In this document: positions 15,110-23,970 of the stretch, one piece after another
Layout of the letters: each line of letters begins with the position of its first letter
Position numbering within the stretch: the stretch's first letter is position 1
Source of the DNA: Paenibacillus jilunlii
Lineage (GTDB): Bacteria; Bacillota; Bacilli; Paenibacillales; Paenibacillaceae
Assembly (NCBI RefSeq): GCF_900102965.1
Contig: NZ_FNGM01000025.1
Coordinates: forward strand, 1-52,111
Reading direction: 5' to 3'
Length of the DNA stretch: 52,111 nt
The notes under the pieces: model-generated
Told to the model about the DNA's origin: nothing
The model's input: the letters and a program-made list of their open reading frames with translations, nothing else
Database searches by the model: none
Program-made: the position numbers and the translations under genes

Positions 15110-16468
15110 CTAGTTCTTAAAGCTGTGGATCGGAGCCGGAATACGGCCGCCCCGGTTAACGAACCCGGAGCAGTCGAACTTGTTCACGGCCATAACCGGC
15201 GCATAGCCGAGCAGACCGCCGAACTCCACCATTTCGCCGACTTCCTTGCCGATAACCGGAATGACGCGGACTGCGGTGGTCTTGTTGTTGACCATGCCGA
15301 TAGCCGCTTCGTCAGCAATGATGCCTGCGATGGTTTCTTTGCTGGTGCTGCCGGGAATAGCAATCATATCCAGGCCGACCGAGCAGACACAGGTCATCGC
15401 TTCCAGCTTCTCCAGTGTCAGCGCCCCGCGCTGCACCGCCTGAATCATACCGTGGTCTTCGCTGACCGGGATAAAGGCGCCGCTGAGTCCTCCCACGTAG
15501 GATGAAGCCATAACGCCGCCTTTTTTGACATTGTCGTTAAGAATAGCAAGTGCAGCAGTCGTGCCGGGTGCGCCCGCTTCTTCCAGCCCCATCACCTGAA
15601 AAATCTCGGCGATGGAATCGCCGATCAGCGGGGTTGGCGCCAGCGACAGATCGATTATGCCAAAAGGCACGCCCAGCCGTTTGGAGGCTTCCTGGGCAAC
15701 CAGCTGGCCCACGCGGGTAACCTTAAAGGCGGTACGCTTGATTGTTTCGCACAGGGTCTCGAAGTCATGGCCCTTTACTTCCTCCAGCGCCCGCTTGATT
15801 ACGCCGGGACCGCTGACGCCCACGTTGATTACACATTCGCGTTCACCTACACCGTGAAACGCACCGGCCATGAACGGGTTGTCCTCCACGGCATTGCAGA
15901 ACACCACCAGCTTGGCGCAGCCGATGGAATCGCGCTCTTTGGTGCGCTCTGCGGTCTGCAGGATGATATCGCCCATCAGCTTCACAGCGTCCATGTTGAT
16001 TCCGCTGCGCGAGGAGCCGACATTGACGGAAGAACATACTCTTTCTGTTACGGCCAGCGCTTCAGGAATGCTGTCGATCAGAATCCGGTCGCCTTTGGTG
16101 CAGCCCTTCTGCACCAGCGCCGAGAAGCCGCCGATGAAGTTCACCCCGACCTCTTTGGCTGCCTTGTCCAGAACTTCGGCAACCGGCACATAGGTATCGG
16201 TGTGGACCGCTCCGGCGGCAATGGAGATCGGGGTAACCGATATCCGCTTGTTGACGATCGGCACACCGAATTGCCGCTCCAGATCTTCGCCGGTTTTGAC
16301 CAGCTTCTCGGCGGAGCGGGTGATTTTGTCATACACATTCTGATTGAACACGCGCATATCGGTGTGGGCACAGTCCATCAGGCTGATTCCCATCGTAATG
16401 GTACGGACATCCAGGTTCATTTCCCGGATCATTTTATTCGTTTCCTGTACTTCCACAATTGATATCAT
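15110..16468 (-). CDS. UPF0210 / PFL-family (DUF711) protein
   Basis: A 452-residue cytoplasmic protein of the conserved UPF0210 (DUF711) family, of about the usual length. The start is ATG 16468 (MISIVEVQETNKMIREMNL), eight bases after AAGGAG; an extension to 16498 has no such site. Characteristic Gly-rich blocks include FIGGFSALVQKGCTKGD, VGVSGPGVIKRALEEVKG and PGTTAALAILNDNVKKGG. The family resembles pyruvate-formate-lyase-like structures, but its biochemical role is not established. It is paired, as in many Gram-positive genomes, with the upstream ACT-domain gene on the same strand, which suggests amino-acid or ligand-linked control. Confidence 0.92.
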   Translation of the reverse strand: MISIVEVQETNKMIREMNLDVRTITMGISLMDCAHTDMRVFNQNVYDKITRSAEKLVKTGEDLERQFGVPIVNKRISVTPISIAAGAVHTDTYVPVAEVLDKAAKEVGVNFIGGFSALVQKGCTKGDRILIDSIPEALAVTERVCSSVNVGSSRSGINMDAVKLMGDIILQTAERTKERDSIGCAKLVVFCNAVEDNPFMAGAFHGVGERECVINVGVSGPGVIKRALEEVKGHDFETLCETIKRTAFKVTRVGQLVAQEASKRLGVPFGIIDLSLAPTPLIGDSIAEIFQVMGLEEAGAPGTTAALAILNDNVKKGGVMASSYVGGLSGAFIPVSEDHGMIQAVQRGALTLEKLEAMTCVCSVGLDMIAIPGSTSKETIAGIIADEAAIGMVNNKTTAVRVIPVIGKEVGEMVEFGGLLGYAPVMAVNKFDCSGFVNRGGRIPAPIHSFKN

Positions 16469-16496
16469 AGGTTGGACTCCTTCATTTATTTTTGCC

Positions 16497-16595
16497 ATAT
16501 ATAAACTGAACTTGTGATTTTTCTAGTTTGGGATTGGTCGTGACTTCCTCCGCCACTTCTCCCTTAATTGTAATATTTTCAAGTTCAATTTATAT
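16497..16595. other. Long-range inverted repeat between the ACT and UPF0210 genes
   Basis: ATATAAACTGAACTTG (16497-16512) is the near-exact reverse complement of CAAGTTCAATTTATAT (16580-16595), 15 of 16 matching, separated by 67 bases. The pair occupies most of the 143-base gap between the two minus-strand genes. It could form a stem in the leader of the UPF0210 message or be a paired protein-binding site. I see no known riboswitch signature. Confidence 0.5.
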
Positions 16596-16611
16596 CTCAA
16601 TTTTTAGCGGT

Positions 16612-16881
16612 TTAAATCCGATGCATAATATTGAAGATATCCTCATGCTGAAGCTTGATTTCCACGCCGATCTCTTCACCCACCTGCTGCAGATCCTCCA
16701 CAATCTCCTCAAAGGATTTGCTGGGTGCGGAAATATCCACGATCATCATCATGTTGAAGTAACCCTGTATGATGGTCTGTGAAATGTCCAGAATGTTCAA
16801 ATTGTGGCCTGCGAGATAGGTGCAGACCTTGGCAATAATACCGACTTTGTCTTTTCCCAGTACTGTGATAATCCCCTTCAA
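16612..16881 (-). CDS. ACT-domain protein (UPF0237)
   Basis: An 89-residue protein that is a single ACT ligand-binding domain: MKGIITVLGKDKVGIIAKVCTYLAGHNLNILDISQT and so on. The start is TTG 16881, seven bases after AGGAGG. ACT domains bind small ligands, usually amino acids, and regulate partners. Its conserved company with UPF0210 suggests it senses the ligand for that protein, which is inference. Length and sequence are standard for the family. Confidence 0.92.
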   Translation of the reverse strand: MKGIITVLGKDKVGIIAKVCTYLAGHNLNILDISQTIIQGYFNMMMIVDISAPSKSFEEIVEDLQQVGEEIGVEIKLQHEDIFNIMHRI

Positions 16882-17052
16882 TGTAAAGCCTCCTATTTAT
16901 ATTGATTTTATCTGATGCTTTGTCCATCCGCCGCTTTAACGGAATGAACCATTTCAATTATTATGGCAAAGGAACGGCAACTCTACAACCGAAGTTTTTT
17001 TGTCCATATCTTCATAGATTTGATCTTAAGCCCCATTTTTCATAGAATACAG

Positions 17053-17081
17053 TTGACAGGGCTGAGAAGCTATGATTAAGT
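17053..17081 (+). promoter_or_regulatory. Candidate sigma-A promoter of the c-di-GMP signalling operon
   Basis: A perfect -35 TTGACA (17053-17058), 17 bases, then TTAAGT (17076-17081) as a weak -10. It is 35 bases upstream of the ATG. The poor -10 makes the call moderate. Confidence 0.5.
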
Positions 17082-17115
17082 AACTTGTTTATATTAGCGG
17101 CTTGAAGGAGAAATA

Positions 17116-18753
17116 ATGACAACGAGAAAATACAAGGAACTGGTCGAACAGCGTACCAGACAAACACTCCACAATTGGTCTTCACAGGAATTCGTTAACG
17201 AAAATGATATTTACCGGTTTCTGCATAATTTGAAGGGTACCGCCGGAACTGTGGGACTCATTAAGGTCGAGAAGCAGGCAGGCAGCATCATGCTGTATTT
17301 CTCGGAGGATGTCCATCGAAGCTGGACGGAAGCGGAATGGGGAGATTACTTATACCCGCTTTTGGAGCTTTTTGACGATGAACAAGATGCAGCACACCAG
17401 ATGCTGCACGGTTCCCCGCCGGAAACGGATCCGTTTCACGGCATTCACCACCAGCATGAGATTCTGATCATTGATGATGATGTTGAGCTGGTGGCTTTTT
17501 TACGCGAATCCCTCGAAAAGCAGTCCTATTATGTCAGCATCGCCTTGTCCGCCGAGCGCGGACTGAAGATATTTTACGAGAGCAAGCCGGATCTGATCCT
17601 GCTGGATATTCTGCTCCCGGACCAGAGCGGAATTGATGTGCTGAAGCAAATCATCGGCAAGGCCAAAAAAGAACGGATTCCCATCATCATCGTCAGCGGC
17701 GAGCATTCCAAGGATATTCAAATGTACGCCTATTCGCTGGGTGTGATGGACTATCTGCCGAAGCCGCTGGACATCGATCTGTTCCTGGTGCTGATCAAAA
17801 ACCGTTTTGAGCTGAAGCGGGAGTGGCAGGAATCGGTGATTGTGGATGAGCTGACCGGTGCGTTCAACCGCAAGTACTTCAATCAGACAATGAAGCAGCT
17901 TGTCTCCGATTTCCGGCGGACCGGCCGGATTTTTTCGGTGGCGCTGATGGATCTCGATCATTTCAAGCATGTGAATGACACCTATGGCCATCTGGTCGGG
18001 GATGAAGTGCTGCAGACCTTTTCCGAGGTGGTGCGCCGTTCCATACGTGTAGAAGATACCTTTTGCCGGTTCGGCGGAGAAGAATTTGCCTTGTTCATGC
18101 CGAATACGGATTCGGCTTCAGCCCTCCTGGTGGTGCAGCGGGTTCAGCAGGAGTTTGCCGCAAGAAGCTTTACCGCCAAAAAGGAGCAGTTTCATGTTAC
18201 CTTTTCAGCCGGCATTACGGAGGTCCGCGAGGCACTTCATGAACCGGACCGGCTGATCGGGGAAGCAGACCAGGCGCTATATGCCAGCAAGGCTGAAGGA
18301 AGGAACCGGACTACCCTGTATACCAAGCAGCTCGGCATTGGCCAGGAAGAATCGCTGCTGAATGTGATTGTCGTCGATGACGACGCTCTGATCCGCCGGA
18401 TTGTGACCCAGCATTTCGCAGCCTGGAAACCGGCGGGCATTGGGCGTGTGATGGCCAGCAGCTATGCAAGCGGCCCGCAGTTTCTGGAATCGGACTGGTA
18501 TGCGCAAGGCGGCAAATATATTATTTTGCTTGATGGCATCATGCCGGGGCTGGACGGACTGGAGGTCCTGGAGCAGATTCGCAGCAGCTACCCGGAAGTG
18601 AATATTCTCGTGATCATGCTGACCGGGCGGAATAACCAGCGCGATATCATCCATGCCTTGCAAATGGGTGCCGATGATTACGTGGTAAAGCCGTTTCATT
18701 TGCCGGAATTGCTGAGCAGAATCGAGCGGCTGGCACACAGATTTCTGTTCTGA
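17116..18753 (+). CDS. HPt-REC-GGDEF-REC diguanylate cyclase / phosphorelay protein
   Basis: A 545-residue cytoplasmic protein with four modules. An N-terminal HPt domain carries phospho-acceptor His37 (FLHNLKGTAGTVGL). Receiver 1, about 112-230, has Asp164 in LLDILLPDQSG. A GGDEF domain, about 240-400, has the active-site motif GGEEF at 320-324 and an intact inhibitory-site motif RVED at 311-314, five residues before it. So it should make cyclic di-GMP and be product-inhibited. Receiver 2, about 415-545, has Asp473 in LLDGIMPG. The start is ATG 17116 behind GAAGGAG. It is first in an operon with a CheY-like protein and a hybrid kinase that are probable phosphate donors. Confidence 0.92.
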   Translation: MTTRKYKELVEQRTRQTLHNWSSQEFVNENDIYRFLHNLKGTAGTVGLIKVEKQAGSIMLYFSEDVHRSWTEAEWGDYLYPLLELFDDEQDAAHQMLHGSPPETDPFHGIHHQHEILIIDDDVELVAFLRESLEKQSYYVSIALSAERGLKIFYESKPDLILLDILLPDQSGIDVLKQIIGKAKKERIPIIIVSGEHSKDIQMYAYSLGVMDYLPKPLDIDLFLVLIKNRFELKREWQESVIVDELTGAFNRKYFNQTMKQLVSDFRRTGRIFSVALMDLDHFKHVNDTYGHLVGDEVLQTFSEVVRRSIRVEDTFCRFGGEEFALFMPNTDSASALLVVQRVQQEFAARSFTAKKEQFHVTFSAGITEVREALHEPDRLIGEADQALYASKAEGRNRTTLYTKQLGIGQEESLLNVIVVDDDALIRRIVTQHFAAWKPAGIGRVMASSYASGPQFLESDWYAQGGKYIILLDGIMPGLDGLEVLEQIRSSYPEVNILVIMLTGRNNQRDIIHALQMGADDYVVKPFHLPELLSRIERLAHRFLF

Positions 18754-18802
18754 TACAGAAACTTGCACGTCATCAAGAAGAGCAGAAAGGTGAGAAGCAG
18801 CA

Positions 18803-19183
18803 ATGCAAAAAGTACTTATAGTGGATGATGAAGAGGTTCTGCGGATGCTGATTGAAGACACGCTGGAGGACCTGGAGAATGTGGAGATTCATACGGCCGA
18901 GAATGGTGCCGAGGCATTAACCAAGCTGTCGCAGCAGGTGTATGACCTGGTTATTCTGGATTATATGATGCCCGAGATGACCGGAATTGAAGTGTTGGAG
19001 GCGCTGGACATCGAACAAAAAAACGCCATGCCCATCCTGATGCTGACCGCCAAGGCGCAGGAGAACGACCGCAGCAAGGCCCGGGAAGCCGGTGCGCGCT
19101 TTTTCATGCCCAAGCCGTTCAGCCCCATGGAACTCCTGCAAATTGTGGAGGGCATTCTACATGAGAACAGCGAAGCTCTCTAA
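18803..19183 (+). CDS. Single-domain response regulator (CheY-like)
   Basis: A 126-residue lone receiver. The acidic pair is in LIVDDEE, the phospho-site Asp53 in VILDYMMPEMTG, Thr in LMLTAKAQ, and the conserved Lys in FMPKPFSP. The start is ATG 18803 behind GAAAGGTGAG. There is no output domain, so it likely shuttles phosphate between the hybrid kinase encoded next (whose gene starts inside this one, 23-base overlap) and the HPt-containing protein upstream. Confidence 0.93.
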   Translation: MQKVLIVDDEEVLRMLIEDTLEDLENVEIHTAENGAEALTKLSQQVYDLVILDYMMPEMTGIEVLEALDIEQKNAMPILMLTAKAQENDRSKAREAGARFFMPKPFSPMELLQIVEGILHENSEAL

Positions 19184-22100
19184 CCACAGCATCAAAACGA
19201 AATATTACCGTATCATTACCTTGTTATTTCTGCTTCTGGTTGTGACAGTTACCATTCTCTTCTTCTATATTAACTCGCAGCAAAGCAGGCTGAAGGCCGA
19301 ACGGGAGGTCTTGCAGACCAAAGCAAATACCATAGACGAGCTAGCCGGAGCGCTGAACGAGGTGTTTTTCCGGGCCAGAGGTTATATTGCCCTGAAGAGC
19401 AGCAATGAGCTGACTCTGCTGAATACAGCGCTTGAGAATCTGGACGGCATTCTGGATCAATACGCCACGCTGAATTTGTCGCCGGAAGAGGCGGAATACC
19501 GGGATGCTCTATCCGATTATTATACGAACTACAAGAATCAAACGCTGCCAAAAGTGATTAAGCTGGTTGAAATTGATGATTATGAGGGAATCCGGGCCCT
19601 TTCGCAGAGCGGCAGCACGCAGTCCTTGAATGATTTTCTCGCTTATACCAAGGCCTTCAAGAGCAACTCCGATGAACAACTGAGTTACATGGCAGACCGC
19701 TCCATTCGGAAGGCCGACCTTTACACCTTTGTTGCCTTTGGCATCAGCGCCTTTCTGCTCCTTTTTCTCACGCTGATGATCTGGCGGATGCTGAAAGTGC
19801 TGATTGATCCGATTGTCCGGCTGGAGGAGGCTACCCATTCGCTTGCGGCGGGTGAGGCGGTTCTGCTCGGCAGACTGCATAAGCAGGATGAGATCGGACG
19901 CTTGTATGAGGCATTTCTGAATATGGCCCACAGCATCCAGGACAAGGAAGAAGAGCTGACGATGCAGAACGAAGAGCTGCAGGCCCAGCAGGATGAGCTT
20001 CAGGATCAGCAGTTCAAGCTGGAGCGCTCTCTGATTGAAATTGAAAGCATCATGAAGGCGCTCAATCAGACCTCAGCCGTCGGCATTTTGTCGGATAAGG
20101 GGCTGTTCACTTACGCCAATGACAATCTGGGCAAATATACAGGCTACAGCCATTCCGAAATGATCGGCTATCCTTTCCGGTTGTTGGAACTGCTTAATAT
20201 TACCGATTCCCAGCTGGAACAGATCTTCTACAAACTATCGACCGGCGGGATCTGGAGCGGAGAAGTGGAGACACTGGTGAAGGATGGTTCGGCGTCCGTG
20301 TGGCTCCATATGACGGTGATGCCTTATTTGAATGATGAGGGCATGGTCTATCAGTATATCCTGATCGCGAACAATATCACTTCCCTCAAAAGTGCGCAGC
20401 AGCAGCTGGCGGTTACCCTCCAGAATACGGAGCAGACGACAGTGATGCTTGAGCGCTATAACCAGTTGAATCATGAACTAACCTATACACTGGACAAGCA
20501 GGAATTTGCCGGGAAATTCAGCAGGTTCATGAACCAGATTTATGCGTTTGATTCCAGCCTCTTTTTCCTCGTCAAGGATAAGATCGCCGTGGTCAAAGGT
20601 GTGCCGCAGGATAAAGTGGAGCGGTATCTCGACCATCATCATCTTGACATGCTGCATCGCCTGCAAGAAGAGAAGTCCTATATTGTCAAAAGAACAGGCT
20701 CGCCGCGGGAGCAGGGGATTTCACCTGATGAAGTCGATTGCTACGATTACTATACTTCCGTCGTGGGCGGGAATGATGAGATTCTGGCAGTATTCTGCGG
20801 CAGCCGGATCGGCCATCCTTTTACCGAAGAAGAGATCAGCGAAATTCAGGGCCTTGTCAGCCGGGTGGCGCTGGCCATTGAGCGGATCATGATGTATGAA
20901 GAAATCGAACACGGGCGCAAGCTGAACCAGGATATCGTCAACAATGTCAATGAGGGAATCCAGTTCGTCAATACCGAAGGCGTCATGCAGCATATCAACA
21001 AGGCGCTTAGCACGTTGTTCCACTACGAATGGACCGAAGGCTCGCTTGTTCCTGCGGATGATTGGCTGGATGCGTTCACCGGCAAGTCCAATGAATCGGC
21101 AGAGCTGCGCAGCTTCTACGAAAATGCGATGGCTGAATCAGCGATGGAATCCAGTACCATGAAATATTCGCTGGGCAAGGAAGAGATTCAGCATGTGGAC
21201 GTCTATGCCATTCCTGTGCTGCGGCGTGAAGACCGGATCGGCACGTTGTTCGTACACCGCGATATTACCCGTGAATATGAGCTTGATGTGATGAAGTCCG
21301 AGCTGGTCAGCACGGTCAGCCATGAACTGCGGACACCGCTGTCCAGTGTGCTTGGCTTCACAGAGCTGCTGCTGTCCAAAACCATGAAGCCGGAGAAGCA
21401 GCTGAAATATCTGGAGACGATTCACAAGGAAGCCAAACGCCTGACGGAGCTCATCAATGATTTTCTGGATCTGCAGAGAATGGAGTCGGGTACGCAGCAG
21501 TACAATGTGGAACCGGCCCATCTCAGCGAAATTGTACTTGGCGTGATTGACCAGTATAAGCTCAGCAGCACCCATCATATTCTTTTTGAAGACGAAGCGG
21601 TGCATGATGAAGTGGCAGTCGACAAGGATAAAATAGTCCAAGTGCTCACCAATCTGCTTAGCAATGCCATCAAATTTTCACCGGGCAGCCACGAAGTTAA
21701 AGTGATGCTTCATAATGAGCCGGGCCGGATACTGGTACGGATTCAGGATCAAGGGCTGGGTATTCCCAAAAATCAGATCGGCCAGCTGTTCCAGAAATTC
21801 AGAAGAGTGGACAACAGTGCATCCAAGCGGATCGGGGGGACCGGACTGGGGCTTGCCATCTGCAAGGAGATTATCGAAAAACACAAGGGGAGCATAGGCA
21901 TTGATTCGGTAGAGGGTGTAGGATCAACTGTATGGTTCAGCCTCCCTGTACAGCTTGCGGAAGACAGCAGGCCGGTGGAGGAAATGTCCAAATGGGGGGC
22001 GGACAAGGAACTGAAGCCGAGTGTGATGATTGTGGAGGATGATTACAGCCTGTCGCTGCTGCTCTCGGAAGAGCTGAAGGGCAAAGGCTTCCGGGTCACC

Positions 22101-22415
22101 CATCATTACCATCCGCAAAAAGCATTCGACCAGGCGCTGAAAACGCCTTTTGTGGCCATTGTTGTAGATCTGATGCTGGGTGTGGAGCTGGACGGGTGGG
22201 ATCTGATCCGTATGCTCAAAAATGATCCCCGCACAGAAAAGGTTCCGATTGTGATCTCCTCGGCACTGGACCAAACGGATAAAAGCCTGCTTGAAAACGT
22301 GAAGACTTACCTGACCAAACCTTATCCTCCGGGTGAGCTGTCGAATACACTGCAGGAAATTGTAGAAATCAAGCTGAAGTCGGGGGAAGTCCTCTTTCCC
22401 GATAATGACTTGTAA
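19161..22415 (+). CDS. Hybrid sensor histidine kinase (TM-HAMP-PAS-GAF-PAS-HisKA-HATPase-REC)
   Basis: A 1084-residue membrane sensor. The start is ATG 19161 behind GTGGAGGG, inside the preceding gene; upstream codons in the same frame are out-of-frame readings of that gene. Membrane segments lie at about 14-34 and 190-212 with a helical extracellular domain between them, then HAMP. A Gln-rich coiled coil (EELQAQQDELQDQQFKLE) follows, then PAS (about 291-415), GAF-like (about 430-575) and PAS (about 586-705). HisKA has phospho-His721 in VSHELRTPLSSVLGF; the HATPase has GTGLGLAI. A C-terminal receiver has Asp1003 in VVDLMLGVELDG. It is the likely input for cyclic-di-GMP control by the first gene. 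No transcription-factor output is encoded in the operon. Confidence 0.92.
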   Translation: MRTAKLSNHSIKTKYYRIITLLFLLLVVTVTILFFYINSQQSRLKAEREVLQTKANTIDELAGALNEVFFRARGYIALKSSNELTLLNTALENLDGILDQYATLNLSPEEAEYRDALSDYYTNYKNQTLPKVIKLVEIDDYEGIRALSQSGSTQSLNDFLAYTKAFKSNSDEQLSYMADRSIRKADLYTFVAFGISAFLLLFLTLMIWRMLKVLIDPIVRLEEATHSLAAGEAVLLGRLHKQDEIGRLYEAFLNMAHSIQDKEEELTMQNEELQAQQDELQDQQFKLERSLIEIESIMKALNQTSAVGILSDKGLFTYANDNLGKYTGYSHSEMIGYPFRLLELLNITDSQLEQIFYKLSTGGIWSGEVETLVKDGSASVWLHMTVMPYLNDEGMVYQYILIANNITSLKSAQQQLAVTLQNTEQTTVMLERYNQLNHELTYTLDKQEFAGKFSRFMNQIYAFDSSLFFLVKDKIAVVKGVPQDKVERYLDHHHLDMLHRLQEEKSYIVKRTGSPREQGISPDEVDCYDYYTSVVGGNDEILAVFCGSRIGHPFTEEEISEIQGLVSRVALAIERIMMYEEIEHGRKLNQDIVNNVNEGIQFVNTEGVMQHINKALSTLFHYEWTEGSLVPADDWLDAFTGKSNESAELRSFYENAMAESAMESSTMKYSLGKEEIQHVDVYAIPVLRREDRIGTLFVHRDITREYELDVMKSELVSTVSHELRTPLSSVLGFTELLLSKTMKPEKQLKYLETIHKEAKRLTELINDFLDLQRMESGTQQYNVEPAHLSEIVLGVIDQYKLSSTHHILFEDEAVHDEVAVDKDKIVQVLTNLLSNAIKFSPGSHEVKVMLHNEPGRILVRIQDQGLGIPKNQIGQLFQKFRRVDNSASKRIGGTGLGLAICKEIIEKHKGSIGIDSVEGVGSTVWFSLPVQLAEDSRPVEEMSKWGADKELKPSVMIVEDDYSLSLLLSEELKGKGFRVTHHYHPQKAFDQALKTPFVAIVVDLMLGVELDGWDLIRMLKNDPRTEKVPIVISSALDQTDKSLLENVKTYLTKPYPPGELSNTLQEIVEIKLKSGEVLFPDNDL

Positions 22416-22422
22416 TCAGGGC

Positions 22423-22453
22423 TTGCCTTACAGTGGACTCTAAGGTATATAGT
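22423..22453 (+). promoter_or_regulatory. MerR-type promoter with 19-bp spacer before the aldo/keto reductase
   Basis: TTGCCT (22423-22428) and TATAGT (22448-22453) are separated by 19 bases. The spacer centre holds the inverted repeat CCTTACAGT-GG-ACTCTAAGG (22426-22445; five perfect outer pairs, eight of ten overall). The over-long spacer with a central dyad is the hallmark of MerR-family activators, and the sequence resembles sites of aldehyde/electrophile-responsive AdhR/NmlR-like proteins. No merR-type gene is in the window. Confidence 0.75.
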
Positions 22454-22500
22454 GATATCGAAGCAAACAACCACTCAGGAATGAAAGGGAGGAATTGCGG

Positions 22501-23475
22501 ATGAAGTACAGTTATTTGGGAAAATCGGGTTTGAAGGTCAGCCAATTATGCTTGGGGACGATGAATTTTGGTCCGGAGACTGAGGAAAAAGAAGCGTTCC
22601 GGATTATGGATGCCGCTTTGGATGCGGGAATCAACTTTTTTGATACCGCCAACGTGTATGGCGGTAATGACCGGCGCGGCTGGACAGAAGAAATTATCGG
22701 CCGCTGGTTTCAGCAGGGCGGCGGCCGGCGGGAAAAGGTCGTGCTGGCAACCAAGGTATACAATGATATGTTTGACGAGCAGGACGGCCCCAATTCAGGT
22801 GCAGGTTTGTCCGCCTACAAGATCAGACGGCATTTCGAAGGCTCGCTGAAACGCCTGCAGACCGACCATATTGAGCTGTACCAGATGCATCATATTGACC
22901 GGAACGTTTCCTGGGATGAGCTGTGGGGCGCTTTTGAAATCCTGGTCTCCCAGGGCAAAGCCGATTACATCGGGTCCAGCAATTTTGCGGGCTGGCATAT
23001 TGCCGCCGCCCAGGCTAAGGCCAAGGAACGCCATTTCCTTGGGCTTGTCTCCGAGCAGCATCTGTATAACCTGCTGGAACGGACACCGGAACTTGAGGTC
23101 CTTCCGGCTTCGCAGGAGCTGGGCCTGGGCGTCATTCCTTGGAGTCCGCTGGCCGGCGGCCTGTTGGGACGCAATGCACTGTCCAAGACCGGCGTGCGCA
23201 GCGCCCGTTCGGCCAAGCTGGAGCAGCACCGCAGCCAGCTGGAGCAGTTCTCCGCGCTCTGCAAGGAGCTTGGAGAGCATGAAGACCAGGTGGCGCTGGC
23301 CTGGGTGCTGGCTAATCCGGCGGTGACCGCGCCGATCATCGGGCCGCGGACGCTCGAACAGTTCGAGGACTCGCTGCGAGTGACCGAGATCGTGCTCGAA
23401 GCGGATGTGCTGAAGAAGCTGGACGAGATTTTCCCGGGTCCGGGCCGCCCGGCACCGGAGGCTTACGCCTGGTAA
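22501..23475 (+). CDS. Aldo/keto reductase
   Basis: A 324-residue NADPH-dependent TIM-barrel oxidoreductase, of standard length. The start is ATG 22501, eight bases after GGGAGG; the in-frame TTG at 22495 is too close. The catalytic tetrad is visible: Asp48 and Tyr53 (FFDTANVYGG), Lys85 (LATKVYND) and His130 (YQMHHIDRN). The cofactor end is IIGPRTLEQFEDSL. It reduces aldehydes or ketones in the cytoplasm; the true substrate is unknown. The promoter architecture suggests induction by reactive aldehydes or electrophiles. Its final codons and stop are the seed of the tandem repeat that follows. Confidence 0.93.
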   Translation: MKYSYLGKSGLKVSQLCLGTMNFGPETEEKEAFRIMDAALDAGINFFDTANVYGGNDRRGWTEEIIGRWFQQGGGRREKVVLATKVYNDMFDEQDGPNSGAGLSAYKIRRHFEGSLKRLQTDHIELYQMHHIDRNVSWDELWGAFEILVSQGKADYIGSSNFAGWHIAAAQAKAKERHFLGLVSEQHLYNLLERTPELEVLPASQELGLGVIPWSPLAGGLLGRNALSKTGVRSARSAKLEQHRSQLEQFSALCKELGEHEDQVALAWVLANPAVTAPIIGPRTLEQFEDSLRVTEIVLEADVLKKLDEIFPGPGRPAPEAYAW

Positions 23476-23775
23476 GCGTTCCCGGCGGAAGCATCGCCAA
23501 GGAGTCGGCTGGTGAGCGTTCTGGCGGAAGCAAGGCAAGAAGGCGGCTGGTGAGCGTTCTGGCGGAGGCAACGGCAAGAAGGCGGCTGGTGAGCGTTCCG
23601 GCGGAGGCAAAGGCAAGAAGGCGGCTGGTGAGCGTTCCGGCGGAGGCAAAGGCAAGAGGGCGGCTGGTGAGCGTTCCGGCGGAGGCAATGCAAGAGGGCG
23701 GCTGGTGAGCGTTCCGGCGGAGGCAAGGTAAGAAGGCGGCTGGGCGGAGGCAATGCGAGATGACGCCTGGTAAGC
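23467..23775. repeat. 39-bp tandem repeat grown from the 3' end of the aldo/keto reductase gene
   Basis: Units of about 39 bp (GGCTGGTGAGCGTTCCGGCGG then AGGCAAAGGCAAGAAGGC-like) have their GGCT starting at 23507, 23545, 23584, 23623, 23662, 23700 and 23738. The gene's own last codons and stop (GCCTGGTAAGCGTTCC from 23467) are a recognisable first copy. Each further unit therefore repeats a TGG-stop junction (TGG TGA). A last diverged GCCTGGTAAGC is at 23766. The array is untranslated in the gene's frame and sits before the terminator at 23837. Confidence 0.85.
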
Positions 23776-23803
23776 ATCCCGGACGACAATGAATACAAGG
23801 TAA

Positions 23804-23873
23804 CGCCTGCCGCAGAGACATGCGGCAGGCGGACAGCGCGAGTGGATCCTGCGGGAGACACTCGCGTTTTTTT
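23804..23873 (+). terminator. Double hairpin and terminator after the aldo/keto reductase
   Basis: A first hairpin, CGCCTGCCGCA with TGCGGCAGGCG (23804-23831), is followed by CGCGAGTG (23837-23844) pairing with CACTCGCG (23859-23866) and seven T. The second hairpin is a textbook Rho-independent terminator. Confidence 0.9.
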
Positions 23874-23970
23874 ATAGGTATAGGAAATGTTGAGTTTTCT
23901 CTGTTGTCGTAAGGTGTGTAAAGGGATGGGATCTTTTTGTTTGATTCATCTAAAGGCCGAATGTAGACCG

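Noticed and set aside
15767..16462. 231-codon plus-strand frame opposite UPF0210
   Set aside because: The opposite strand encodes a clear conserved family with a good start; this frame has no family resemblance.
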